Origin: DATKAS01 sp963773315
GTDB lineage: Bacteria; Actinomycetota; Acidimicrobiia; Acidimicrobiales; DATKAS01
Direction: 5' to 3'
NCBI GenBank assembly: GCA_963773315.1
Contig: CAVZAF010000004.1
Span: forward strand, 254,056-318,055
DNA: 64,000 nt
Positions 35,864-43,471 of the stretch are shown here, piece by piece. Made by a program: the position numbers and the translations under genes. Position 1 is the stretch's first letter, and every line of letters begins with the position of its first letter. Below the pieces are notes generated by a model that made no database searches, had not been told where the DNA came from, and saw only the letters and a program-made list of their open reading frames with translations.

Positions 35864-36045
35864 GTTGACATCGTCGAGCGAGGGGTGGCGCCGCTCCTGG
35901 GCGAGTGGCACGATCAGGCCAGCCCCATCCCAACTGAGGGGCCGGCGATCCAGGCGGCCAACCAATTCGGGTTCTTCGACGCTCTGTCGTTGCCGTTCGC
36001 CTGCCAAGACGCGTACCGGTGGTCGGGAAGGCCGGGCACATGCCG
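35864..36045 (+). pseudogene. Decayed fragment of a PlsC-type acyltransferase gene
   Basis: One frame reads VDIVERGVAPLLGEWHDQ, then IPTEGPAIQAANQFGFFDAL, closely matching the intact acyltransferase at 41107 (ADMVQRWAAPIVRDWHEHG ... LPTEGPAIVVANHLSFFDSV). The segment between them is missing, the catalytic His of NHLSFFD is replaced, and the match fades after about 36045 with a frame change. It is a dead partial copy lying directly upstream of the cytochrome operon. Confidence 0.75.
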
Positions 36046-36054
36046 GGACCTTCG

Positions 36055-36068
36055 ACTCTTCCAGGAAC
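36055..36068. promoter_or_regulatory. DosR/DevR-like box, GGGACCTTCGACTC
   Basis: Eleven of 14 positions match GGGACCTTCGGCCC, with a perfect first half. It lies 51 bp before the cupredoxin ATG that opens the cytochrome b/Rieske operon. Confidence 0.4.
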
Positions 36069-36119
36069 GGCCACCCGATTCGTACGTTCCCAACAGCGAC
36101 CAACTCAAGGGGAGTACTC

Positions 36120-36626
36120 ATGACACGTCATCGGGCAGCTTCATGGACCGCGTTGTTCGCGCTCGCGGTCATGGCCATCGCGGGCTGCGGCGGCTCGTCG
36201 TCGTCGAGCTCGAACACGACGACGGGCGGAGGTGGCGTGACGGTGCCGGCGTCTTCGTCTGGAACGACCGTGAGTGTCGTGGTCGGTGACACCAAGGGCA
36301 CCGACGGGCCGATGACCTTGACCGCCTCGTCGAGTTCAGTGCCCGCCGGCGATGTCACATTCACGGTCAAGAACACCGGCACGATCGACCATGAGATGGT
36401 CGTCCTGAAGACCGACACCGCCTTCGATCAGCTCCCGGTCGGGGGGACGGAGCCCGACAAGGTCGATGAGTCCGCCAACATCGGTGAAACCGGCGACCCG
36501 GCCCTCAAGCCGGGCGAAACGCGATCGTTCACGATCAAGGCGATGACGGCAGGCAAGTATGTGCTCGTGTGCAACATCGCCAAGCACTACGCCATGGGCA
36601 TGCGCGCGCCCTTTACGGTCACGTGA
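36120..36626 (+). CDS. Cupredoxin-domain lipoprotein (blue copper type)
   Basis: 168 residues with AAGGGGAG upstream. The lipobox is AVMAIAGCGG, followed by a Ser/Thr/Gly linker. The C-terminal cupredoxin domain has His in TIDHEMVVL and the cluster LVCNIAKHYAMGM, giving Cys, His and Met in type I copper order. It is an external electron carrier. It is the first gene of the operon ending with cytochrome c, so it may accept or donate electrons for that complex. Confidence 0.88.
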   Translation: MTRHRAASWTALFALAVMAIAGCGGSSSSSSNTTTGGGGVTVPASSSGTTVSVVVGDTKGTDGPMTLTASSSSVPAGDVTFTVKNTGTIDHEMVVLKTDTAFDQLPVGGTEPDKVDESANIGETGDPALKPGETRSFTIKAMTAGKYVLVCNIAKHYAMGMRAPFTVT

Positions 36627-36865
36627 GCACCTCCGAGTCCGGCACGGATCGCTCCGTCATCGGCTGGGGACGAGCAACGCTCACGGGGCTCGCCGTGATC
36701 GTCGTCGGAACCGTGGCCTCTGTTGGCGGCGCGAACGCGGTGCTCACCAGGGCGACGAGCCTCAGCCGAGATGTCCGCGAGTACATCGCCAGCATCGTGT
36801 TCCTCGCCGTCGTGATTGTGCTCGCGTGGGGCCTACGACGGCTCCAAGCCCGAGGGTTGATCTAG
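36623..36865 (+). CDS. Two-helix small membrane protein
   Basis: 80 residues from GTG 36623, which overlaps the cupredoxin TGA (GTGA). Two hydrophobic helices (LTGLAVIVVGTVASVGGANAVL; EYIASIVFLAVVIVLAWGL) are joined by a short charged loop, and the end is basic. It abuts the flavoprotein gene without a gap. Probably a small structural subunit or adaptor of the neighbouring redox complex. No family recognised. Confidence 0.75.
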   Translation: MSTSESGTDRSVIGWGRATLTGLAVIVVGTVASVGGANAVLTRATSLSRDVREYIASIVFLAVVIVLAWGLRRLQARGLI

Positions 36866-38707
36866 GTGCCAGCGCCGACTGTGTCGGACGCGCGGTGGCT
36901 GTGGGACAACGAGCCGTGCCGTGCGGCGTGCCCCGTCCATACCGACGCTGGCGCCTATGTCACAGCCATCGCGGAGGGTCGTCACCGCGACGCGTATCTC
37001 ATCGCCAGGGCGCCCAACCCGTTCGCTTCGATCTGCGGACGGGTCTGTGCCGCACCGTGCGAGTCCGCCTGCCGACGCGGAACGGTCGACGCTCCGGTGG
37101 CCATCCGCGCCCTCAAGCGCTTCGTCGCGGAACAGTTCGGCGTCGAGAGCTTCGCCGCCAGCAGCATCTGGCACGAGGCACATGGAGAAGTTCCAGAGGC
37201 CAGCTTTCCCTCGGTCGGCGTGATCGGGGGCGGACCCGCCGGCCTCGCAGCCGCCTACGAGCTGCGGCTCCTGGGACACCCCGTGACGGTCTACGAAGCT
37301 GCCGATCGTTTGGGAGGGATGATGGTGCTCGGCATTCCCGAGTACCGCCTCGCGCGCTCGCTCATCGACCGAGAGATCGCTGCCATCATCGAGCTCGGAG
37401 TGGACGTCGAGCTCTCCTTTCGCGTCGGACACGACGCCACCATCGACGACCTGCTCAATCAACATGGCGCTCTCTTCGTCGCCGTCGGCACCGGGCGCGG
37501 ACGCGACCTCGATCTGCCCGGTCATGAGCTCGACGGAGTCCTACGCGCCGTCGAGTTCCTCCTCAACGTCAACCGCGGCTACAAGGCCGAGCTCGGCCAG
37601 CGCGTCGTCGTCGTGGGTGGTGGCAACGTCGCGTTCGACGCGGCCCGCACCGCTCTGCGCGCCGAGGCCGGACGTTCAGTTGGACCTGAGCCCGCGGATG
37701 CCTCTCCGGTGCCAGGCACCCCGGAAGACGCCCGGCGCGCCATGACGACCACCCTCGACGTCGCCCGCGCTGCGGTGCGTGCCGGAGTCCTCGACGTCAC
37801 GGTCATCGCGCTCGAATCCCCCGAAGAGATCCCAGCCGACCCGGAAGAGATCGCTGACGCCGAGGCCGAAGGCATCACGATCATCTACCGCAAGGGCCCG
37901 CACCGGTTCATGGGTGACCATGGGCGCGTCACCGGCCTAGAGACCATCGACGTGAGAGCGGTCTTCGATGAGGAGGGCCGGTTCAACCCGACCTTCGTTT
38001 CCGACACAGAGGCAGTGCTCCCGGCCGACACCGTCATCCTCGCCGTTGGGCAGACGGCCGACCTTGGGGTGCTTGCCGGCGTCGACCTCACCCTCAGCCG
38101 CGGCGGCATCCAAGTCGACCCCGTCACGCTGCAGACGTCCCACCCTCACATCTGGGCGGGAGGCGATGTCGCGCATGGCCCGCGCAACCTCATCGACGCG
38201 ATCGCTGACGGGCAGAGAGCTGCCGCGTCCATCCATGCGAGTTTTGCGACAGGTGAGCCTCGCAGCACCGCGGTGCATATCGAGCTGACGCGTCGCCCCA
38301 CCTTCCGCCGACTGTCGACGGGCTACGACGCCATCGAGCGCCAAACGATCCCCGCGACGCCAAGCGAACGGCGAGTGGGCTTCGCCGAAGTCGAGGTCGG
38401 GTACGGCCCGGAGGAGGCCACGCTCGAGGCGCTTCGGTGCCTCCGTTGCTTCGACAACGTCATGCTCGACGCGGACCTCTGCATCCTCTGCGGCCTGTGT
38501 GTCGACGTCTGCCCCACCGATTGCATCACGATCGCGCGAGCCGACACCATCGGCCTGGGCGAAGAGACGCAGAGCGTGCTGTTGCTCGGCGAGGATCACT
38601 GCATCCGCTGTGGCCTCTGCATCAACCGCTGCCCTCCCGGTGCCCTCTACATGGGACACGCAGTGGAGGTCGTCATGGGACACGCAGTGGAGGTCGTCGG
38701 TGGCTGA
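36866..38707 (+). CDS. GltD-like FAD/NAD(P) oxidoreductase with C-terminal 2x[4Fe-4S] ferredoxin domain
   Basis: 613 residues. The N-terminal helical domain carries the GltD-type cysteines (C18, C22, C57, C61, C65, C69). The FAD motif is VGVIGGGPAGLAAAYEL and the NAD(P) motif VVVVGGGNVAFDAARTA. The second FAD motif is IWAGGDVAHGP. The C-terminal ferredoxin part has CILCGLCVDVCP and CIRCGLCINRCP (C539-C549, C579-C589). No glutamate synthase large subunit gene is nearby. It is wedged between a cupredoxin and cytochrome b, so it likely passes NAD(P)H or ferredoxin electrons to, or takes them from, the bc-type complex. The C-terminus has a duplicated octapeptide. Confidence 0.9.
   Translation: MPAPTVSDARWLWDNEPCRAACPVHTDAGAYVTAIAEGRHRDAYLIARAPNPFASICGRVCAAPCESACRRGTVDAPVAIRALKRFVAEQFGVESFAASSIWHEAHGEVPEASFPSVGVIGGGPAGLAAAYELRLLGHPVTVYEAADRLGGMMVLGIPEYRLARSLIDREIAAIIELGVDVELSFRVGHDATIDDLLNQHGALFVAVGTGRGRDLDLPGHELDGVLRAVEFLLNVNRGYKAELGQRVVVVGGGNVAFDAARTALRAEAGRSVGPEPADASPVPGTPEDARRAMTTTLDVARAAVRAGVLDVTVIALESPEEIPADPEEIADAEAEGITIIYRKGPHRFMGDHGRVTGLETIDVRAVFDEEGRFNPTFVSDTEAVLPADTVILAVGQTADLGVLAGVDLTLSRGGIQVDPVTLQTSHPHIWAGGDVAHGPRNLIDAIADGQRAAASIHASFATGEPRSTAVHIELTRRPTFRRLSTGYDAIERQTIPATPSERRVGFAEVEVGYGPEEATLEALRCLRCFDNVMLDADLCILCGLCVDVCPTDCITIARADTIGLGEETQSVLLLGEDHCIRCGLCINRCPPGALYMGHAVEVVMGHAVEVVGG
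38651..38698 (+). repeat. Perfect tandem duplication, 2 x 24 bp
   Basis: Two identical 24-bp units (38651-38674 and 38675-38698) encode MGHAVEVV twice at the extreme C-terminus of the flavoprotein, just before the overlapping GTG of the cytochrome b gene. The duplication keeps the frame. Confidence 0.9.
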
Positions 38708-40055
38708 GCGTACGACCGAGGAAGCGGCACCACGCGACGCCCTGGAGCCCAAGACTGCGTTCGCTCCGGGGAAGGGTCTGACTGCTCGGATCGAGCGAAG
38801 CAACGTGTGGCGCTCGATGTTCCGCCACCCGAACCTGGACACGCCGCGGGGCCGTGCTCTGCAGTCGTTCTCCAACTTCTTCCTCCACCTCTACCCGGTG
38901 AAGGTCCCAGCGCGGGTGCTGCGCATCCGCTACTCGTTCCGGCTCGGCTTCATCGCGTCGGTGCTCTTCGTGATCCTCGTGGTCACCGGCGTGTACCTGA
39001 TGTTCTTCTACACGCCGGCGGTCGGTTCCGCCTACGGCGACATGCAGCACCTTCGCACGAGTGTCGGCTTCGGCCAGCTGGTCCGTAACGTGCACCGCTG
39101 GTCGGCACACCTGATGGTCCTCGTGGTCGTCCTGCACCTCGCGCGGGCGTTCTTCGCTGGCGCCTACAAGAAGCCCCGGGAGTTCAACTGGGTGCTCGGA
39201 GTCACCCTTCTGCTCCTCACGCTCGGACTTTCTTTCACCGGCTACCTGTTGCCGTGGGACCAGCTCAGCTACTGGGCCGTCACCGTCGGCACCAACCTCG
39301 TGCAATACGTGCCGCTTTTGGGAACGTGGCTCCAGAACCTCCTCATCGGCGGTGACCAGATCGGTCAAGCCACGCTTCTCCGCTTCTACGCCCTGCACGT
39401 TGCCGTACTCCCGGCAGCCCTCGTCCTCACGCTCTGCCTTCACATCTGGCGGGTGCGCAAAGACGGGTTCGCCGTCGAGCGTCCGTCCACTGGGGCCTTC
39501 GAGGAAGAGGCGACGGCCGTCCCCGCACCGCCGTTGCCCGCAAGCGCCAGTGCGGACCTCTACGGAGGGCGCACCCGCGTGCTCGGTGTGGTCGACCGCG
39601 AGTCGATCACGGCCGAGGAGCGTGTAGTCGACGACACCGTGTTCACCTGGCCTCACCTCCTGGTCCGTCACGTGGTGGTGGCGCTCGGTGTCGCGGCGAC
39701 CGTGCTCGCCCTTGGCGTGGCGTTCGCCGCGCCTCTGCGCGGCCTCGCCAACCCGAGCCAGACCCCGGAGCCCGCCAAGGCTCCGTGGTACTTCGCGGGG
39801 CTTCAGGAGCTGCTGTCCCACTTCGACCCCCTCGTCGCTGGGATCCTCGTGCCCATGGGCGCCGTGCTCGTGCTCGTGCTGCTCCCCTACATCGACCGCA
39901 ACCCCTCGACGGTCGCCCGTGAGCGCAAGGTGGCGATTGTGATCTTCAGCAGCCTTCTGGCCCTGGCCGTCGTGTTGACCGTCATTGGCACCTTCTTCCG
40001 GGGACCCGGCTGGCACTTCATCGCCCCGTGGACGCACTGGTATGTCGAGCTCTAG
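38700..40055 (+). CDS. Cytochrome b (b6-type) of a Rieske/cytochrome b complex
   Basis: 451 residues from GTG 38700, overlapping the flavoprotein end by 8 bp. Haem ligands fit the four-helix core: H132/H146 (helix B) and H233/H248 (helix D). The 15-residue offset in helix D is that of cytochrome b6, not mitochondrial b. The WDQLSYWAVTVGTNL stretch lies in the cd region, and the C-terminal part carries AKAPWYFAGLQELL, the Qo-site PEWY region. The N-terminal b6 and subunit-IV parts are joined by a linker of about 90 residues. It would oxidise a quinol, with the Rieske and cytochrome c genes following. Confidence 0.93.
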   Translation: MAERTTEEAAPRDALEPKTAFAPGKGLTARIERSNVWRSMFRHPNLDTPRGRALQSFSNFFLHLYPVKVPARVLRIRYSFRLGFIASVLFVILVVTGVYLMFFYTPAVGSAYGDMQHLRTSVGFGQLVRNVHRWSAHLMVLVVVLHLARAFFAGAYKKPREFNWVLGVTLLLLTLGLSFTGYLLPWDQLSYWAVTVGTNLVQYVPLLGTWLQNLLIGGDQIGQATLLRFYALHVAVLPAALVLTLCLHIWRVRKDGFAVERPSTGAFEEEATAVPAPPLPASASADLYGGRTRVLGVVDRESITAEERVVDDTVFTWPHLLVRHVVVALGVAATVLALGVAFAAPLRGLANPSQTPEPAKAPWYFAGLQELLSHFDPLVAGILVPMGAVLVLVLLPYIDRNPSTVARERKVAIVIFSSLLALAVVLTVIGTFFRGPGWHFIAPWTHWYVEL

Positions 40056-40064
40056 GAGGCGCTG

Positions 40065-40550
40065 ATGACCTCGACGAGACGAGAGGTCCTCCGGACCGGT
40101 TGGAAGGTCGGCGGCGCTGTCCTGGCTGCCGCCGCCGCATGGACGCTGTTCGAGTCGCTACGACCGCTCAGCAGCGGATCCAAAGGAGCGGTGCTCGAAC
40201 TCGGCGACCCAGCCAACTACCCAACCGACACCGCGACGTTTGTGACCGAGGGTCGGCTGTTCGTTGCCAACGCCAGCGGACATCTCTTCGCTCTGTCTCC
40301 GAGATGCCCCCACCTCGGCTGCCGCGTTCCGTTCTGCGACTCCTCGGGACGCTTCGAATGTCCGTGCCATGGGTCGAGGTTCGATCTCGGCGGTGAGTGG
40401 ATCCAGGGCCCCGCGCCGCGTGGCATGGATCGTTACGACCTGCAACTCGTCGAGGGGGTGCTCGTGGTCGATACGTCGAAGCTCTCGGCTGGGCCTGACC
40501 GCGGCGCCCACGACTACCTGACGCCGCCCAAGGGCCCAGCCTGCCAGTAG
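40065..40550 (+). CDS. Rieske [2Fe-2S] protein, Tat-anchored
   Basis: 161 residues. A twin-arginine start (TSTRREVLRTGWKVGG) runs into a single anchoring helix. The cluster motifs are CPHLGC (C81, H83, C86) and CPCHGSRF (C99, C101, H102), so all four ligands plus the disulfide pair are present. It is short and has one helix, unlike the three-helix QcrA of the standard actinobacterial bcc complex. It is cotranscribed 9 bp after cytochrome b. Confidence 0.95.
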   Translation: MTSTRREVLRTGWKVGGAVLAAAAAWTLFESLRPLSSGSKGAVLELGDPANYPTDTATFVTEGRLFVANASGHLFALSPRCPHLGCRVPFCDSSGRFECPCHGSRFDLGGEWIQGPAPRGMDRYDLQLVEGVLVVDTSKLSAGPDRGAHDYLTPPKGPACQ

Positions 40551-40561
40551 GGAGCTCGACC

Positions 40562-41032
40562 GTGCCCCGCGAACGACCCACTCCGCCGCCATTCGAACCC
40601 CTCGAGCTCGAGCGCAGCCTCGACCGCTACCTCACCTGGGGGCTCGCCTTCATGGTGCTGCTGATCGCGGGGTTCGTCGCGTACCGGGTGCGAGAACCAA
40701 CCCTCCGGAAAGATGCGACCGCGGCGCAAGAGGCCTCGTACCGGCAGATCGGCAGCGAGCTGTTCGCAACCAATTGCTCGTCGTGCCACGGCAAGGACGC
40801 GACCGGCGGCAGCGCTCCGGTGCTGAACGCCAAAGAGTTTCTGAAGGGCACGACCGATGATCAGATCCGCACGCTGATCGCCGGCGGCATATCGGGGACA
40901 GACATGCCCGCGTGGAGCCTCGCGTTTGGCGGGACCCTCACCGACGAGCAAGTCCTCCAAGTCACGACCTACCTCCGTTCACTCGAACCCAACGCCCCGA
41001 GCGTTCCCAACTGGCGTGCGGGCAGCGGCTGA
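40562..41032 (+). CDS. Membrane-anchored monohaem cytochrome c
   Basis: 156 residues from GTG 40562. An N-terminal anchor helix (YLTWGLAFMVLLIAGFVAY) precedes a class I cytochrome c with CSSCH (C72, C75, H76) and axial Met115 in GTDMPAW. It carries one haem, whereas the standard actinobacterial QcrC carries two. It is the last gene of the operon and the likely electron outlet of the complex. Confidence 0.94.
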   Translation: MPRERPTPPPFEPLELERSLDRYLTWGLAFMVLLIAGFVAYRVREPTLRKDATAAQEASYRQIGSELFATNCSSCHGKDATGGSAPVLNAKEFLKGTTDDQIRTLIAGGISGTDMPAWSLAFGGTLTDEQVLQVTTYLRSLEPNAPSVPNWRAGSG

Positions 41033-41077
41033 ACGCACACAGCGAGGCCAGCCAGCCGGGACGTTGGACTCTGGAAG

Positions 41078-41095
41078 CAGGCAGGTAGCTGCCTG
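41078..41095. terminator. Hairpin after the cytochrome operon
   Basis: CAGGCAG-gtag-CTGCCTG is a perfect 7-bp stem with a 4-nt loop, 45 bp after the cytochrome c stop and 11 bp before the plsC GTG. There is no T-run, so it may be a weak terminator, an mRNA processing site or an operator. Confidence 0.4.
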
Positions 41096-41106
41096 AAGGT
41101 TGTGGT

Positions 41107-41823
41107 GTGGCTGACATGGTCCAACGCTGGGCGGCGCCGATCGTGCGCGACTGGCATGAGCATGGCAGCGCGTACGAGATCGCTCGGCTGCTCACGGCCC
41201 CGGCCCGGCGCGCTCTGGTCATTCTCGAGGTGGAGCACCCCGAGAACCTGCCAACGGAGGGGCCGGCCATCGTGGTGGCCAACCACCTCTCGTTCTTCGA
41301 CTCTGTGCTGTTGTTGTTCGCCCTGCCGAGACCCGTGTCGGTACTCGGAAAGGCCGAGTACACGGAGCGGCGCGTGACGAAGTGGCTGTTCTGCGGGGCG
41401 GGGATGATCCCGATCCGCCGTGGTAGTCCCGGCGATCTCGGCCACGCGTTCGCGCGGGTTGGTGACGTCCTCGGTCGTGGTGAGGTGGTCGGGTTGTTCC
41501 CCGAGGGAACCCGATCACGAGACGGGTTGCTGCACCGTGGCCACTCGGGTGCCGCTCACCTCGCGCTCACTACGGGTGCTCCCATCGTGCCGCTCGGCAT
41601 CATCGGTACCGATCGGATCCTGCCTCCCGGAGCCCGATTGGTGCGCCCATTCCGGCACGCCACCCTCAGACTCGGTGAGCCGATCCTCGCCGCCGACGCT
41701 GGATTCACGACGAGCACGACCCACGCTCGACACGAAGTCACCGAGCGGTTCATGAATGAGATCCGGCAGCTCTGTCGGCAGGGCTACGTCGACCAATACG
41801 CGCCGCTGCCATCCGGCGACTGA
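41107..41823 (+). CDS. 1-acyl-sn-glycerol-3-phosphate acyltransferase (PlsC family)
   Basis: 238 residues. Motif I is NHLSFFDSV (His/Asp charge relay), motif II GAGMIPIRRGS and motif III FPEGTRSRDG. It acylates lysophosphatidic acid or a related acceptor at the membrane. The GTG at 41107 is preceded by GAAGG; an upstream GTG at 41102 is out of frame. A dead partial copy lies upstream of the cytochrome operon, which is therefore bracketed by plsC-like sequence. Confidence 0.92.
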   Translation: MADMVQRWAAPIVRDWHEHGSAYEIARLLTAPARRALVILEVEHPENLPTEGPAIVVANHLSFFDSVLLLFALPRPVSVLGKAEYTERRVTKWLFCGAGMIPIRRGSPGDLGHAFARVGDVLGRGEVVGLFPEGTRSRDGLLHRGHSGAAHLALTTGAPIVPLGIIGTDRILPPGARLVRPFRHATLRLGEPILAADAGFTTSTTHARHEVTERFMNEIRQLCRQGYVDQYAPLPSGD

Positions 41824-42061
41824 AGACGAGCCGGACAACCAGACGCGCACGGGCGAGAAATGAACTCGTAGCGCGGCGAGACCGACAGCGAGATCGCTCG
41901 AAACAGCAAGACCCTCGTGCACCACGCGATGCGTTCGACGAGGTTTCCCGATGCCGCGAACACGAGGCCACGGGTCGGGACGGTCGTGGGGCGCCGGATA
42001 GGTGCAAGATGATTCGAAGCTATGACTGGGGTGGTAGGGCGCGACGAAGAACTCGGCGCCA

Positions 42062-42093
42062 TTCACGATCGACCCGACCAAGACCTACCAAAC
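42062..42093 (+). mobile_element. Remnant of an IS481-type transposase C-terminal tail
   Basis: 32 bp encoding FTIDPTKTYQT match 58460-58491 at 29 of 32 bases. FTIDPTKxYQ is a common ending of IS481-family transposases. Upstream the match is lost. The remaining sequence of the 335-bp gap 41824-42158 contains nothing else I can identify. Confidence 0.4.
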
Positions 42094-42158
42094 GGGAGCG
42101 CAACGACCCGCTGCTGGTCCTCACCGAGACCAAGGCTCGGGTGTCGTCGTCGACTCGT

Positions 42159-43247
42159 TCAGAAGCGGGCGGCCGGCTCTTCGATACCCGACGACGGCGG
42201 ACGGCCCATCTGCCGGAGCCAACGGGCGTGCGATCGGACAGCCTCGGTGAGAGTCGGGTGAACCCGGTATGCGATTCCTCGCTCCGCGCACGCCGCCTCG
42301 AGCCTCGGTGCAATCAGCGCATAGGTGGTGTGAGGCAGCCGCGGTGCCAGATGGTGCTCGATCTGGTAGTCGAGCCCACCCATGATCCAGTGCACGAAGG
42401 TGCGCAACACGGGGACGCGGCACCGGATGTCGACCGTGGTCCGCAGCTGGAGCACCTCGAAGTCGGCACCCCGTCGAGGTGTGTCGGGGTCGAGGAACTC
42501 GGCCCGATCGACACAGTGCGCGAGCTGGAAGACGTTCGCGAGGACGAAGCCCACCAGCCACGATGACACCAGATAGAAGCCCAGCACGCCCCACCACGGG
42601 AAGAAGAACATGGGCAGCACGATCGCCCACCCGATGTGGACGGCCTTTCCGAGAAGGATCATCGCCACGTCTCGCCTTCGCGGCGCGGCTGGCAAGGGGT
42701 GCGAGCCGACCTTGCCGCGGACCAGCACCGCGAAGTCAGACAAGAGGAACCACTGCAGCGTGAGGAAGCCGTAGAGCACCCACATGTACAGATGCTGATA
42801 GCGATGCCACGGACGCCACTGCTGTTGCGGTGCCAGACGGGCGAACGGCGCCTGATCGATGTCGGTGTCGTAGCCGACCACGTTCGCGTTGAGGTGGTGA
42901 AGCCTGTTGTGCTTGAACCGCCACAGAAACGAGCTGCCACCCAGGACGTCGGAGGTCCAGCCCGCGAGCCGATTGGCGCGGGCCGAGGTGCTGAAGGCTC
43001 CGTGGTTGCCGTCGTGCATCACGTTCGTCGCCGCTGCTACTGAGGCGATCACGAGCAGCAGCGCGAACACGACACGCACGATGAAACCGACCGGAGCAAA
43101 CACGAGCGCGGCGTAGCTGCCCACACCGAGAGCGGCGATGAACGCCGCGTTGGCATGCAACCGCCGACGCGCCCGCAGGATCTCCTGGGGGGTGGGTGTC
43201 ATGTTGTGGGTGAGGCTCCGGTCCGACGCTTCGACGGTGGTGCTCAC
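42159..43247 (-). CDS. Acyl-lipid-type fatty acid desaturase
   Basis: 362 residues with three His boxes: HDGNHGAFS, HNRLHHLNAN and QIEHHLAPRLP. The QIEHH third box and the long inter-box regions place it with acyl-lipid/front-end or linoleoyl-CoA-type desaturases, a class different from the gene at 19.7 kb. Four or more membrane helices surround the boxes. It could introduce double bonds for cold or membrane adaptation. Confidence 0.93.
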   Translation of the reverse strand: MSTTVEASDRSLTHNMTPTPQEILRARRRLHANAAFIAALGVGSYAALVFAPVGFIVRVVFALLLVIASVAAATNVMHDGNHGAFSTSARANRLAGWTSDVLGGSSFLWRFKHNRLHHLNANVVGYDTDIDQAPFARLAPQQQWRPWHRYQHLYMWVLYGFLTLQWFLLSDFAVLVRGKVGSHPLPAAPRRRDVAMILLGKAVHIGWAIVLPMFFFPWWGVLGFYLVSSWLVGFVLANVFQLAHCVDRAEFLDPDTPRRGADFEVLQLRTTVDIRCRVPVLRTFVHWIMGGLDYQIEHHLAPRLPHTTYALIAPRLEAACAERGIAYRVHPTLTEAVRSHARWLRQMGRPPSSGIEEPAARF

Positions 43248-43471
43248 CGCGGCTCCCTTGCACTCGGTCCCGACACCGGAGACTCATCAGCAACCCGCCA
43301 CCGGAGATTCCGGGACACTCCTTTCGTCGACTACAGCCTTGGAGCAGAGCCTCACATCGGGGTAGGGCCGAACGTCCTCCGAACAGGCGGCCACGAGTGA
43401 TTTGGTTCTTGCGTTACTCCGAGATCGAACTCACCCGACTCGCCGTCCCTGCGCGGAGGGCGTCCAACGCC

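Noticed and set aside
36866..38707. Calling the flavoprotein gltD (glutamate synthase small subunit)
   Set aside because: It has a C-terminal double ferredoxin domain and sits in a cytochrome operon with no gltB. A GltD-like fold does not justify the symbol.
38673..40037. A 454-codon minus-strand ORF opposite cytochrome b
   Set aside because: The plus strand carries all haem ligands and the operon context. The reverse frame is a shadow.
41784..42081. Minus-strand ORFs across the 41.8-42.1 kb gap
   Set aside because: They have no domain character and run into the antisense of plsC. Treated as chance open frames.
42062..42093. A complete second IS481 element at 42 kb
   Set aside because: Only about 32 bp resemble the transposase tail. 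No HTH, no DDE region and no inverted repeat are present nearby.
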